Shown here piece after piece: positions 16,386 to 24,671 of a stretch of 43,206 nt of DNA. The stretch covers positions 1 through 43,206 of the forward strand of contig CAZLDQ010000019.1 of NCBI GenBank assembly GCA_964558295.1, in the 5' to 3' direction. The position numbers and the translations under genes are program-made. The notes below the pieces were generated by a model. The model saw only the letters and a list, made by a program, of their open reading frames with translations. It had not been told where the DNA came from and did not search any database. This DNA comes from JBDKTH01 sp964558295. Lineage in GTDB: Bacteria; Planctomycetota; Planctomycetia; Pirellulales; Thermoguttaceae. How positions within the stretch are numbered: position 1 is the first letter of the stretch; every line of letters starts with the position of its first letter.

Positions 16386-17840
16386 CTAATCTTGTCGCAC
16401 GACGCCGCAGGGGATATCGAGGATTTGCGCGATTCTTTGGATTGTGCGGGCACGGTGCCCCACGCCGAGAGCGAAATGATGGGTCGGCCCTTCGGCCACC
16501 CAGCGGCGGAGGAAGGTCCGCACCTCGGGCTTGAAGAACCCCCGGGTGTTGGTATTCCCCGTGGGTGGGATGGGCCCATGGACCGATTCTCCTTCGCCCA
16601 CGACGAACTTGAACTTCCCTTCCCCAGTCTGGCTGAGGCTAAGCATCGTGATCGGCCCTTCTTTGATCTTGAACTCGACACTGGCGCCGAAGCCGGGCTT
16701 GCCATGGTACTTCAGCAGGCTCCGCAGCACCGGCTTGCCTTCGGCGATGTTGATATGGTGCGGGCCATCATGGCCGACCAGAATGAACCCCTCGTTAAAG
16801 TCGATCGGGTGAAACTCGGCGAAACTGCCCCCCATGTCAAGCCGGTCCATAATGAGCATGGCGATGCACGTCTTGAGGTCCGACTCGCCGCACATCGGGA
16901 ACCCAGCCGCAGTCAACAGCGAGTTGCCCACGATCAGGTTGGTAACCAATTGGCGGACCTCGCTCCCTTCCTCCCCCTCGTAGTAGTAAGCGAGACCATC
17001 GAGCCGCTTTTCTTCGACGAACTTGTCCAGCGCGACAGCCACCCGGGCGGCCACATGGAGGTCTTCTTCGGTCAGTTTGCGTGTGATCGGGTCGGACTTG
17101 GGATCCGGCGTGTCGAACATCGCGAGGATCTGCCCTTTCTTGGCGGCGATCTCCGCGTCGGTCACCTGGCGTTGGAGCCGCACCAAGTCGTCGGCCTCGG
17201 TCTGCACAATGTGGCAACCGAACGCGGCGGTGAAGGCGGTCGGGTCGCTGTGCATGTCGAGCATTGATTCCAACACATGCCCAAAGTGGCCAATCCTTGC
17301 CCGTTTCAGGTCGTGAAGCACCTTGGCAATGTCGCACCAGTCGGCCAACTCGGCGTCGGCCTCCGCATCGCCTTCGAGCGTGCCGATGATCACCTCCGGG
17401 GGGCGTTTGCCCATGCGGATCGCCACGCCCGCAAACTCTGGCACCGAGCAGAAGTCGTCATTGCAGAGTTGCATGTAGGTCGAGGCTTGGGAGTAGTCCA
17501 TCGCCCGTCTTGGCTGCAGAGCCACGAGCACGATGGGGAGGTCCAACTCGCGAATCAACACGCCGAACGTGGAACTGGTGGCGTAGGTCACCATGTCGCA
17601 GAAGATCAAATCGAGTCCGGCGGCCTTGAGCTTGGGCAACAGGGCGTAGGCCCCTTCGGCATTATCAATGAGGCCGAAGTTGGTCACCTGGACCTCGTGG
17701 GCTTCCACCTTTTTTACCAGAATGTCCATCTTCTGGTGCAACTCTTCAAGTAGCCCGGGGAACTGGGGCCAGTAGTTGTAGTGTCCCACGCCGAAGATGC
17801 CGATATGGGCCGTTCGCTTCTTCCGCCGTTCAACTCGCAT
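16386..17840 (-). CDS. L-arabinose/L-fucose isomerase-like protein
   Basis: A 484-aa protein of the arabinose isomerase superfamily. The AraA-type metal-site pattern is present: G-E-S-D-L-K-T at 318-324 (E319), E342 in SFAEFHPIDF, H357 in GHDGPHH, and a C-terminal histidine in THHFALGVGH. These enzymes turn aldoses into ketoses using Mn2+ in the cytoplasm. The overall sequence is not that of classical AraA, so the sugar may differ. GGGAG lies 6 nt before the ATG. It is the first gene of the minus-strand unit with the AraC regulator, the MFS carrier and the esterase. Confidence 0.82.
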   Translation of the reverse strand: MRVERRKKRTAHIGIFGVGHYNYWPQFPGLLEELHQKMDILVKKVEAHEVQVTNFGLIDNAEGAYALLPKLKAAGLDLIFCDMVTYATSSTFGVLIRELDLPIVLVALQPRRAMDYSQASTYMQLCNDDFCSVPEFAGVAIRMGKRPPEVIIGTLEGDAEADAELADWCDIAKVLHDLKRARIGHFGHVLESMLDMHSDPTAFTAAFGCHIVQTEADDLVRLQRQVTDAEIAAKKGQILAMFDTPDPKSDPITRKLTEEDLHVAARVAVALDKFVEEKRLDGLAYYYEGEEGSEVRQLVTNLIVGNSLLTAAGFPMCGESDLKTCIAMLIMDRLDMGGSFAEFHPIDFNEGFILVGHDGPHHINIAEGKPVLRSLLKYHGKPGFGASVEFKIKEGPITMLSLSQTGEGKFKFVVGEGESVHGPIPPTGNTNTRGFFKPEVRTFLRRWVAEGPTHHFALGVGHRARTIQRIAQILDIPCGVVRQD

Positions 17841-18558
17841 GACGACTCCCGTTGTTCTCCGTGTCCAACAAGCCCCGCATCATCGTGCTCAGCCGGTCGC
17901 AATCGTGGGACTGTTGAAATCAGACACGCAACACTTCTGTTCAGTATCTTCACCGATTGGGGGCGGTTCAATGGGACTCTTGCCGGCTGTTTCGTGCCAA
18001 TTGCGACATCCATCCAAGCGAATGTCGTATTCGGGCAAGCCGCCCGTCCCGGAGAGGCAGGCCGTGAAGCAATACCGGGACCACCGGCACTCCAATATCC
18101 ACATTTGGCCAGCGGGTCTGCCCGTCGTGTTTCACCAATTCATGGCCGAACGCTGCAAAACACGGTAGACAAGCCGATCGACCAAACGCCCCCCCATTCA
18201 GGGGCCATTAGGCAAACTGGGCTTGGCAGGGTAAGGTGAAATAGTGACGTAAGCTGCGACACGCATCCTGGAAAGGTGAAGAGCCTCATATCAATAAGAG
18301 AAGCCGTCAACTGAGGGGGAGAGCGTTGACGGCTTCGGGAAAAGTGACTCCAGCAACCACGACCAATCCACTACCAAATGGAGAGGGGCATCGAGCGGAT
18401 CGGCAAGGGGTGCTATCATCAGGTCAGCGGTGGCTGTCATGGGGGATGACATTACTCGTTGACCCATCTGCTACAGTCTAGAAGCTCACCATAAGGATTC
18501 CATGCAACAACGGTTATAAGGTGGTTAAAATCAGATTAGACTCGCATTGCCCGTGTCT
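17841..18558. other. Divergent intergenic region with hairpin and dyads
   Basis: This 718-nt gap lies between the divergently read isomerase and histidine-kinase genes. No protein gene is supported. It holds a perfect 12-bp hairpin (18300-18336) and a 17-bp dyad TGTCAT-GGGGG-ATGACA (18435-18451), which may be an operator. No clear sigma70 promoter was found near the kinase start. Confidence 0.5.
18300..18336. other. Perfect 12-bp hairpin
   Basis: GAAGCCGTCAAC (18300-18311) pairs without mismatch with GTTGACGGCTTC (18325-18336) around a 13-nt purine-rich loop that contains GAGGGGGAGAG. There is no T-run after it on the plus strand and only a weak one on the minus strand, so it is not a standard terminator. 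It could belong to a small RNA or to the leader of the kinase gene. Confidence 0.5.
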
Positions 18559-20400
18559 ATGAAACCTACTTTTCTCAACAATCTGCGGTTCCGGACCGCG
18601 CTGGTGTTCTTGTTTGTCTCGCTGGCGCCGCTAGTGATCATCAGCGTGTTTGCGGTGCGTACTGCGCATCAGGTGATTGCCAGCATGGCCAACAATCAGT
18701 TGGAAAACCTGGCGGCCGAAAAGCAGAACCTATTGGAACGTTGGATCACGGAACGCAACGCCGACCTGCATGTGGTGGCCGGCGCCGCGGCGGTCGAGAG
18801 CTTGGATCCCAAGCGGATCGCTCCCTATCTCAGCCTGGTCCAATCGCAGTACAATGTCTACAAGCGGTTTGTCGTGGCGGCCAATGACGGCCGAACGGTC
18901 TACGACAGCGCGGCCGGCGCGGCGTCGGAGTGGCGGCGGGAGGTGTGGTTCCAGCATGCCAGTGCAGGGAAGACTTACATGTCCGACGTTCGCCTGGAGG
19001 AAGGCGGTCAGGATTCGGTATTCATGCTCTCCGTGCCGATTCTCGATCCCCAGGGCCGGCCTAAGGGGGGGATCTGTGCAACAGTCAGCACGCGGGCAAT
19101 CGTGGCCCGGGTCTTGCGGGTCTCGCTGGGGCAGACGGGCGAGTGCTACCTGGTCGACAAGAAGGGGACCTTTCTGGCCCACAAGCAACCACATCGGATT
19201 CTCAAGGAGAACATCGCCCGTTCGGGAAGCTTTGCCAAGATTTTCGGTCGCCAGTCGGCCGGCCCGGTCTATCTCGACTACCGTGGTATTGCCGTGCTCG
19301 GGGCCTCGCGTCCCGTGGCCGACACCGAATGGTACGTCGTCGTCGAGCAGGACCGCGACGAGGCCTTTGCCAGTTACTACGAATTGGCGAGGACGATCGC
19401 CATCGTGATCGTTGCCACGCTGGTCGGCGCGATCGGCATTTCGTGGCTGATGGCCTCGTATGTAACGGCCCCGGTGCGGACGTTGAGTGAAGCGGCTCAC
19501 GCCTTGGCACGGGGGGATTTTGCCAATGCGCATCTTGACACAACTCGCCCGCGCCGGGACGAGATCGGCGCGTTGCACACGGCGTTTGCCCACATGGCCG
19601 ACCAGTTGCGTGAACGTCAGGCGATGTTGGAGAAACGGGTCGGGCTGACCGAAGAGGAACTGCGCAAGACGGACGCTCGGCTGAAGAGCACCTTGGAGGC
19701 GGCAGCCCGCTCGGAGCACCTGGCCGCCTTGGGCCGCCTGGCGGCCGGCGTGGCCCATGAGATCCGCACGCCGCTGACCTCGCTCAAGCTCTTCCTTCAA
19801 TCGGTCGAGGAGGACATCCAGATTTCCCCCGAACACTGCGAAGACTATCGGATCGGTATGCAGCAGATCTCGCGGATTGAAACGACGATCAACCATTTCT
19901 TGGATTTTGCCCGGCCGCAAGAACCGATCCTGACCGAAGTCGATTTCCACAGACTGGTCGAGGCGGCGCTGGTCGTGGTTCGTCCCCGGGCCAACCAGCA
20001 GGAGGTTGGCATCGACGTCACGATCGCCCCGCGGTTGCCGAAAGTCGAAGGCGACGTGCACCAATTGAGCGAAGTGCTGGTCAATCTGATGGTCAACGCG
20101 TTGGAAGAAATGCCCAACGGTGGCCGGCTCCGGCTCACCGTGGACGAAGAAACGGTCGTCACCAACGTCTCCCGGCAGTGTGGAGTGCGGGTTGACATTG
20201 CCGACGACGGCCCAGGCATCAGCGACGAAGCTCTCCAGCGGCTGTTCGAGCCGTTTTATACGACGAAAGCCTCGGGCTCCGGGCTGGGATTGGCGATTGC
20301 CCATGGGACCGTCACACGCCACGGCGGCTCGCTCACCGTGGCGACCGAATTGGGCATGGGGACGACGTTTTCCATTCATCTGCCGGCTGGGAAAGCTTAA
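18559..20400 (+). CDS. Sensor histidine kinase (dCache-HAMP-HisKA-HATPase)
   Basis: A 613-aa kinase. Order: membrane segment (about 14-35), a large extracytoplasmic dCache-type sensor (about 40-275), a second membrane segment (about 278-300), HAMP, a coiled linker, then HisKA. The phospho-accepting histidine is H400 in AAGVAHEIRTPL. The ATPase domain shows N-box NLMVNALEEM, DIADDGPGIS and GSGLGLAIAHGTV. The ATG at 18559 is preferred; a TTG at 18547 would add four residues. It is followed after 1 nt by its response regulator, so the two form one operon. The dCache domain suggests a small extracellular ligand such as an amino acid or organic acid. Confidence 0.93.
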   Translation: MKPTFLNNLRFRTALVFLFVSLAPLVIISVFAVRTAHQVIASMANNQLENLAAEKQNLLERWITERNADLHVVAGAAAVESLDPKRIAPYLSLVQSQYNVYKRFVVAANDGRTVYDSAAGAASEWRREVWFQHASAGKTYMSDVRLEEGGQDSVFMLSVPILDPQGRPKGGICATVSTRAIVARVLRVSLGQTGECYLVDKKGTFLAHKQPHRILKENIARSGSFAKIFGRQSAGPVYLDYRGIAVLGASRPVADTEWYVVVEQDRDEAFASYYELARTIAIVIVATLVGAIGISWLMASYVTAPVRTLSEAAHALARGDFANAHLDTTRPRRDEIGALHTAFAHMADQLRERQAMLEKRVGLTEEELRKTDARLKSTLEAAARSEHLAALGRLAAGVAHEIRTPLTSLKLFLQSVEEDIQISPEHCEDYRIGMQQISRIETTINHFLDFARPQEPILTEVDFHRLVEAALVVVRPRANQQEVGIDVTIAPRLPKVEGDVHQLSEVLVNLMVNALEEMPNGGRLRLTVDEETVVTNVSRQCGVRVDIADDGPGISDEALQRLFEPFYTTKASGSGLGLAIAHGTVTRHGGSLTVATELGMGTTFSIHLPAGKA

Positions 20401-20401
20401 T

Positions 20402-21850
20402 ATGCCCAAGATTCTTGTCGTCGATAACGATGAAGGCCTCGTCCACTTCCTGACCAGGCTGTTCGTCAAACAAGCTTACGAGGTCGTCTCGGCCTCCGAT
20501 GGCGCAAGCGCGTTGGAGAGGGTTTCGGCCGAGCCGTTCGATTTGATCCTGATGGACTACAAGATGCCCGGGCTCAACGGCCTGGAAACCTTGGCCGAGA
20601 TGAAACGGGCCCAGGTCAAGACGCCCGTGATTGTGATGACCGCCTTCGGCACCACGGAGACGGCCATCGAGGCAATGCGGCTGGGGGCTTACGACTACCT
20701 GCTCAAGCCGTTCGACACGGAGGAACTCAAGCGGATTGCCGCGGACGCGCTGGAAGTCAACCGCCTGATGAAAGAGGTGGTCAATCTCCCGCAGACCAGT
20801 CCGGTCAAGCCGGTTACGGCAAATCAACCGCGAAGCATGCGGCTCGTCGGCTCCCACCGCCGGATGCAGGAAGTGTTCAAACTGATCGGTCAGGTAGCCG
20901 ATCGGAACGTCACGGTGTTGATCACCGGCCAAAGCGGCACGGGCAAGGAACTGGTCGCGCGGGCGATCTACCACCATAGCCATCGCAAGGACCAGCCCTT
21001 CATGGCGGTCAATTGCGCGGCCATCCCCGAAACGCTGTTCGAGAGCGAGCTATTCGGCTACGAACGGGGAGCCTTCACCGGCGCCGACCGCACCTACCTG
21101 GGCAAGTTCGAACGCTGCCACCGCGGTACGCTCTTCTTTGACGAAATCGGCGAGATGTCGCTGGGCACCCAGGCCAAGCTGCTCCGCGTACTCCAGGAGG
21201 GGGAGTTTGAGCGCTTAGGTGGCACGGAAACGATTCACACCGACGTCAGAATCCTGGCCGCTACGAACCGGAATCTCCAGAAAGATGTAGACGAGGGGCG
21301 TTTCCGCCAAGACCTCTACTACCGGCTGAAGATCATCTCCATCGAACTGCCCGCCCTGCGCGATCGGCGCGAGGACATCCCTGCCCTGGTCGATTACTTC
21401 GTAGGCCGCTTTTCCGAAGAGTATGCCAAGCCGATCCGCTACGTGGCCGACTCGGCCACCCGCAAACTGCAAGCCTACAGTTGGCCGGGAAACGTGCGCG
21501 AATTGGAGAACTGCCTGCGCCGCGCAGTGCTCGTCTGCAAAGGAGATGTCCTCCTGGCCGAACACCTCCAGTTTGAAACTGATCCGGAAACATCGAGCCA
21601 AGATGGCTCACGCGAGGGGCTGCTGCAGAGCCTCCGAGAACGGGTCGACGAATTAGTGGCCGAACTGCTCAACCTGCCAGGCCAGACGCCGCACGCCAAT
21701 CTGATCGACGTCGTCGAAGAAGCCTTGATTCGCCGGGCCTTGGAGCATTGCCGAGGCAACCAGGTCCACACAGCCAGACTGTTGGGCATTAGCCGTAACA
21801 CGCTGCGGCATCGCATTCAGAAATACGACTTGGGAACGACGGGCGAATAA
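20402..21850 (+). CDS. NtrC-family sigma54-dependent response regulator
   Basis: A 482-aa regulator. The receiver domain (1 to about 120) has phospho-acceptor D52 (LILMDYKMPG), the TAFG threonine and KPFD lysine. The AAA+ domain has Walker A GQSGTGKE at 176-183, the sigma54-contact motif GAFTGA, and Walker B GTLFFDEIGEM. The C-terminal Fis-type HTH reads ARLLGISRNTLRHRIQKY. It would activate RNA polymerase with sigma54 when phosphorylated by the kinase encoded 1 nt upstream. The ATG at 20402 starts directly with MPKILVVDND. Length and motif set are those of the NtrC/AtoC group. No -24/-12 promoter was confirmed in the window, so its targets are probably elsewhere. Confidence 0.95.
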   Translation: MPKILVVDNDEGLVHFLTRLFVKQAYEVVSASDGASALERVSAEPFDLILMDYKMPGLNGLETLAEMKRAQVKTPVIVMTAFGTTETAIEAMRLGAYDYLLKPFDTEELKRIAADALEVNRLMKEVVNLPQTSPVKPVTANQPRSMRLVGSHRRMQEVFKLIGQVADRNVTVLITGQSGTGKELVARAIYHHSHRKDQPFMAVNCAAIPETLFESELFGYERGAFTGADRTYLGKFERCHRGTLFFDEIGEMSLGTQAKLLRVLQEGEFERLGGTETIHTDVRILAATNRNLQKDVDEGRFRQDLYYRLKIISIELPALRDRREDIPALVDYFVGRFSEEYAKPIRYVADSATRKLQAYSWPGNVRELENCLRRAVLVCKGDVLLAEHLQFETDPETSSQDGSREGLLQSLRERVDELVAELLNLPGQTPHANLIDVVEEALIRRALEHCRGNQVHTARLLGISRNTLRHRIQKYDLGTTGE

Positions 21851-21873
21851 GGGCCCCCCTCTCAGGATTCCAC

Positions 21874-23094
21874 ATGTTGGACGATACCTCCCTACCATCA
21901 CCGGCTTCTGACCAAGCGGCCGAACCTCCCCTGTCCCAGTCACGCGAGATGACTCCCGAGGAATTGGCCGAGGCCAAACGCTACGACCGGCTTGGGCTGC
22001 AAGCCATGCTCCTCGACATGCTCGTGGACTTCGTCTATCTGGCCGTGGCCGCCGTGTGCCTGGCCCAGCCGATCGACCGATGGTTGCAGCGGTTTGCGTG
22101 GTTGGAAAACGTCTGGTCGCTGCGTCTGCTGGCGTTGGCCGCGATCATCCTTGCGTTGCATTTCGCTATCTCTTTCCCCTTGTCGTATTATTCCAGCTAC
22201 TGGCTGGAGCATCGCTTCAGGCTCAGCAAGCTCTCGCTGGCCGGATGGCTCTGGCGTTACACGAAGCAAGCAGCCTTGACCGTCGGCTTCAGCCTGGCGC
22301 TGTTTCTCGGGCTCTACTGGATCATCTGGACCACGGGGGCTTACTGGTGGCTGATCGCCGCCGGGGCTTTTTTCCTCGTCAGTGTCCTCCTTGGGCAACT
22401 TCTGCCCGTGCTGATTCTGCCCCTGTTCTATCGAATCGAACGGATCGACAACCCCGAGCTGACCGAGCGGCTGGCCCGGCTGGCCGAAGGAACCGGGCTG
22501 TCGATCGAAGGCGTTTATCGCTTCGACTTGAGCGAAGAGACCGTCAAGGGGAACGCCATGCTTGCCGGCCTCGGCCGCACGCGGCGCGTGCTCATCGGCG
22601 ACACGCTCCTCAACGATTATTCCCTGGAAGAGATCGAGGTAATCTTCGCCCACGAGATCGGCCACCACCGTTTCGGCCACATCCACAAGTTGATCGCCGT
22701 CGGTTTCTTTTACAGTGCCGTCGGCTTCTGGCTCTGCGACTGGCTCTTGCGTGCTTGGGCCGGCCACTGGGAAGGGCTGGTCAACTACGCCGCGCTGCCG
22801 GTCTACACGTTGCCGATGCTGCTCTTGATCCTCCGCGTCTTCTCGTTTGTCGTGGAACCGCTCCAGAACGCCGTCGCCCGCCGCTTCGAACGCCAGTGCG
22901 ATCGCTACGCGCTCGAGCAGACCGGGCTCAAAGCGGCCTTCCTCTCCGCCTTCTGCAAGCTGGCCCGCCTCAACAAAAGCGATCCCGACCCGCCCTGGCT
23001 CGAAGTCTTCCTCTTCCACAGCCACCCGCCGATCCGCGAGCGTCTCCGTTTGGCCGAGCCCATCGATTCGCCTATGGGTGCCACAACTCCATGA
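21874..23094 (+). CDS. M48-family membrane metalloprotease (Ste24/CAAX protease-like)
   Basis: A 406-aa integral membrane protein with about seven hydrophobic segments. The zinc motif HEIGH is at 260-264. A downstream acidic ligand pattern, ERQCDRYAL, fits the third zinc ligand of M48A peptidases. The N-terminal layout (YYSSYWLEHRFRLSKLSLAGW) matches the Ste24 subgroup. In bacteria these act in membrane protein quality control. It starts 23 nt after the response regulator and may be in its operon, suggesting an envelope link. Its last 23 nt overlap the convergent gene at 23072. Confidence 0.92.
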   Translation: MLDDTSLPSPASDQAAEPPLSQSREMTPEELAEAKRYDRLGLQAMLLDMLVDFVYLAVAAVCLAQPIDRWLQRFAWLENVWSLRLLALAAIILALHFAISFPLSYYSSYWLEHRFRLSKLSLAGWLWRYTKQAALTVGFSLALFLGLYWIIWTTGAYWWLIAAGAFFLVSVLLGQLLPVLILPLFYRIERIDNPELTERLARLAEGTGLSIEGVYRFDLSEETVKGNAMLAGLGRTRRVLIGDTLLNDYSLEEIEVIFAHEIGHHRFGHIHKLIAVGFFYSAVGFWLCDWLLRAWAGHWEGLVNYAALPVYTLPMLLLILRVFSFVVEPLQNAVARRFERQCDRYALEQTGLKAAFLSAFCKLARLNKSDPDPPWLEVFLFHSHPPIRERLRLAEPIDSPMGATTP

Positions 23095-23659
23095 CCTCCG
23101 GGGGATTCTTCTCAAGCCACGTGACCATCGCCTCGGCCGTGTCGACTCCATCCTTGAGAACCGCCTTGTAGATATCGACCCCGCGCACGTTCAACTCTTT
23201 GGGCAAGTCGCGTTTGATGGAGAGAATCCGGCGTCGCGACTCGGTGTCAAGCCGTTTCTGCATCGCAGCGGCCAAGCGGTCGGCAACATACGCGTGGGGA
23301 TGGTCATGGGCGACCAGCCAGACGTCGATCCCCCACGTCACGCCCGAGCCGTCCTCGTACCGGATGAACCAATAGAGCCCCTGGTCCGGCCCATCCATCG
23401 CATTCAAATAGCGAATCTCCGTCACCCCGGGCGTCTCGGCCAACTCACCGATGACCGCAAAGCCCACGTGAGGGAGGGGGGCGTCGGTGTAGACCTCCAT
23501 ATCGATGTTCGGCGACACCATCGCTCCAAATCGCATCGCCCCGACCAGCACCGGCTTGCCAACCTTCTCCCATCGCTCCACCAAGCCCAGTTTCTTGACG
23601 GCCTGATAGGCTTGCTCTTGCCGGATTTCAGCCTGCCGCAGAATATCCATCTCTTCCAT
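23072..23659 (-). CDS. Nucleotidyltransferase-fold protein
   Basis: A 195-aa soluble protein. GAMRFGAMVSPNIDMEVYTD resembles the GS(x)nDxD pattern of polymerase-beta-type nucleotidyltransferases (glycine and an Asp-x-Glu pair). The later SGVTWGIDVWLV gives a third acidic residue. It is probably a nucleotidyltransferase or a relative, perhaps not active because the first serine of the GS motif is replaced. GGAAGAGAG precedes the ATG at 23659. The gene at 23686-23940 ends 26 nt upstream on the same strand, so the two form a pair. The 3' end overlaps the M48 gene by 23 nt in convergent orientation. Confidence 0.65.
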   Translation of the reverse strand: MEEMDILRQAEIRQEQAYQAVKKLGLVERWEKVGKPVLVGAMRFGAMVSPNIDMEVYTDAPLPHVGFAVIGELAETPGVTEIRYLNAMDGPDQGLYWFIRYEDGSGVTWGIDVWLVAHDHPHAYVADRLAAAMQKRLDTESRRRILSIKRDLPKELNVRGVDIYKAVLKDGVDTAEAMVTWLEKNPPEVMELWHP

Positions 23660-23685
23660 TGCTCTCTTCCGGTCCGATTGATCTT

Positions 23686-23940
23686 CTACTGTCCCCCAAA
23701 CATCCCCACGACGCTGGCCGTGGCCACGGCGGCAAATATGGCAATCGCGGCCAGCATGGCCACCGCGCGAAACCAAAACGGCCCTTTGCCGGCCTCCCTC
23801 TCCTCCGGCGTGCCACGCTGCTCAACCATGCGCCGGAGTCGAACCAGATCCCGTAACCCCAGGGTACAGAACCACACGCCCCAAACGCACAAAAATACGA
23901 CGGCCAGACGGCCCAACAACGATCCAAGCGTGTTCAGCAT
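23686..23940 (-). CDS. Small membrane protein, two predicted helices
   Basis: An 84-aa protein of unknown function. It has two hydrophobic segments (about residues 10-27 and 57-78) and a basic/acidic loop between them (RLRRMVEQRGTPEEREAGKG). AAGGA lies just before the ATG. It is 26 nt upstream of the nucleotidyltransferase-like gene and probably co-transcribed. No named family is recognised. Confidence 0.65.
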   Translation of the reverse strand: MLNTLGSLLGRLAVVFLCVWGVWFCTLGLRDLVRLRRMVEQRGTPEEREAGKGPFWFRAVAMLAAIAIFAAVATASVVGMFGGQ

Positions 23941-23976
23941 AATCCTTGCTTTTTAACCGAATACCAATCCAGCCAC

Positions 23977-24370
23977 CTAGCAGCCCGTCGAACAAGTCAC
24001 TTTCGGCCGGCCGAATTGCCGAAAGGGGGCGTTTCGGCTGGCGAGGGGGAACGTCGTGAAGGTGTCGAGATTTGGGTGTTTGCAGCAGCCCTTGTCCAAA
24101 ACGGCCTCTTGGATGTGCTTGTCGCTCTCCGCGGCAACCGTCTTGCCCTTGCGCAGCCCCTTCGCCTCCGCCACGTCCAGCACGAACTGAAACACGGCCA
24201 GGTGCACTTCCCGCGGCAGGCGGTCGCGAATCCGCGTTAGGCTGGAATGGTCCGCGGCGTGGCCTTGGTCAGCGGAATTCCCAGAGACTCGCGAAACGAA
24301 AGGCTGTCGGCATAACACCAGGCGATGCCCCGTTGCGAGCCGCTCCCCTCAAAACACCCCATCAGCAACC
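23977..24370 (-). pseudogene. Transposase fragment (IS5/IS1182-like), frameshifted and truncated
   Basis: The reading frame breaks between KATP and DHSSL near 24254-24257, where two extra bases (CG) shift it. The conserved GKTVA..S segment is followed by unrelated residues, so the catalytic C-terminal part is gone. It cannot make an active transposase. The exact outer limits are approximate. Confidence 0.65.
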
Positions 24371-24547
24371 TACGGAAACAAACGCCTACGGCAATCCCAA
24401 AGGCCTCCTACTGCTCCGTCTTGCGACGTCCCAATGCCATCCGCGATTTTTCTCCCAACAAGTTGCTTCATCTGGCGCCACCAGTTTAGCGCCAGCCCCC
24501 CGCGTTGAGAAGGCCGTCTTTGGTGGACTTTTTCAACGGGCTGCTAG
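23977..24547 (-). mobile_element. Decayed insertion sequence with terminal inverted repeats
   Basis: Ends at 23977-23998 and 24526-24547 are 22-nt inverted repeats matching at 20 of 22 positions (CTAGCAGCCCGT.GAA.AAGTC). Between them, on the minus strand, lie pieces of a DDE transposase of IS5/IS1182 type. One frame gives MGCFEG...RGIAWCYADSLSFRESLG..LTKATP, and another gives DHSSLTRIRDRLP...GLRKGKTVAAES. Full elements of this type are well over 1 kb; here only 571 bp remain, so most of the transposase C-terminus is deleted. No convincing target duplication was found. Confidence 0.75.
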
Positions 24548-24642
24548 GCATCCTGCCTGATCCGTAGCTTGGGCCTCCTACCTGCGCCGTAGCTTGGGCA
24601 TCCTGCCTGAGCCGTAGCTTGGGCATCCTGCCTGAGTCGTAC
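24548..24642. repeat. 25-bp tandem repeat, about 3.8 units
   Basis: Units start at 24548, 24573, 24598 and 24623. Each contains GCATCCTGCCTGA followed by CCGTAGCTTGG, with a few substitutions (unit 2 reads GCCTCCTACCTGC). The last unit fades after about 20 nt. The array starts at the base after the right end of the IS remnant, so the element lies beside or inside it. It ends about 30 nt before the AONS-like gene. Confidence 0.8.
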
Positions 24643-24671
24643 TCCGCAGCCCCCACGGAAACGCAGTAACC

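Noticed and set aside
18730..20469. 579-codon minus-strand open frame opposite the histidine kinase
   Set aside because: The plus strand carries complete kinase motifs; the antisense protein shows no recognisable domain.
24548..24642. Tandem repeat as a CRISPR array
   Set aside because: The 25-bp units are directly joined with no spacers, and no cas gene is present.
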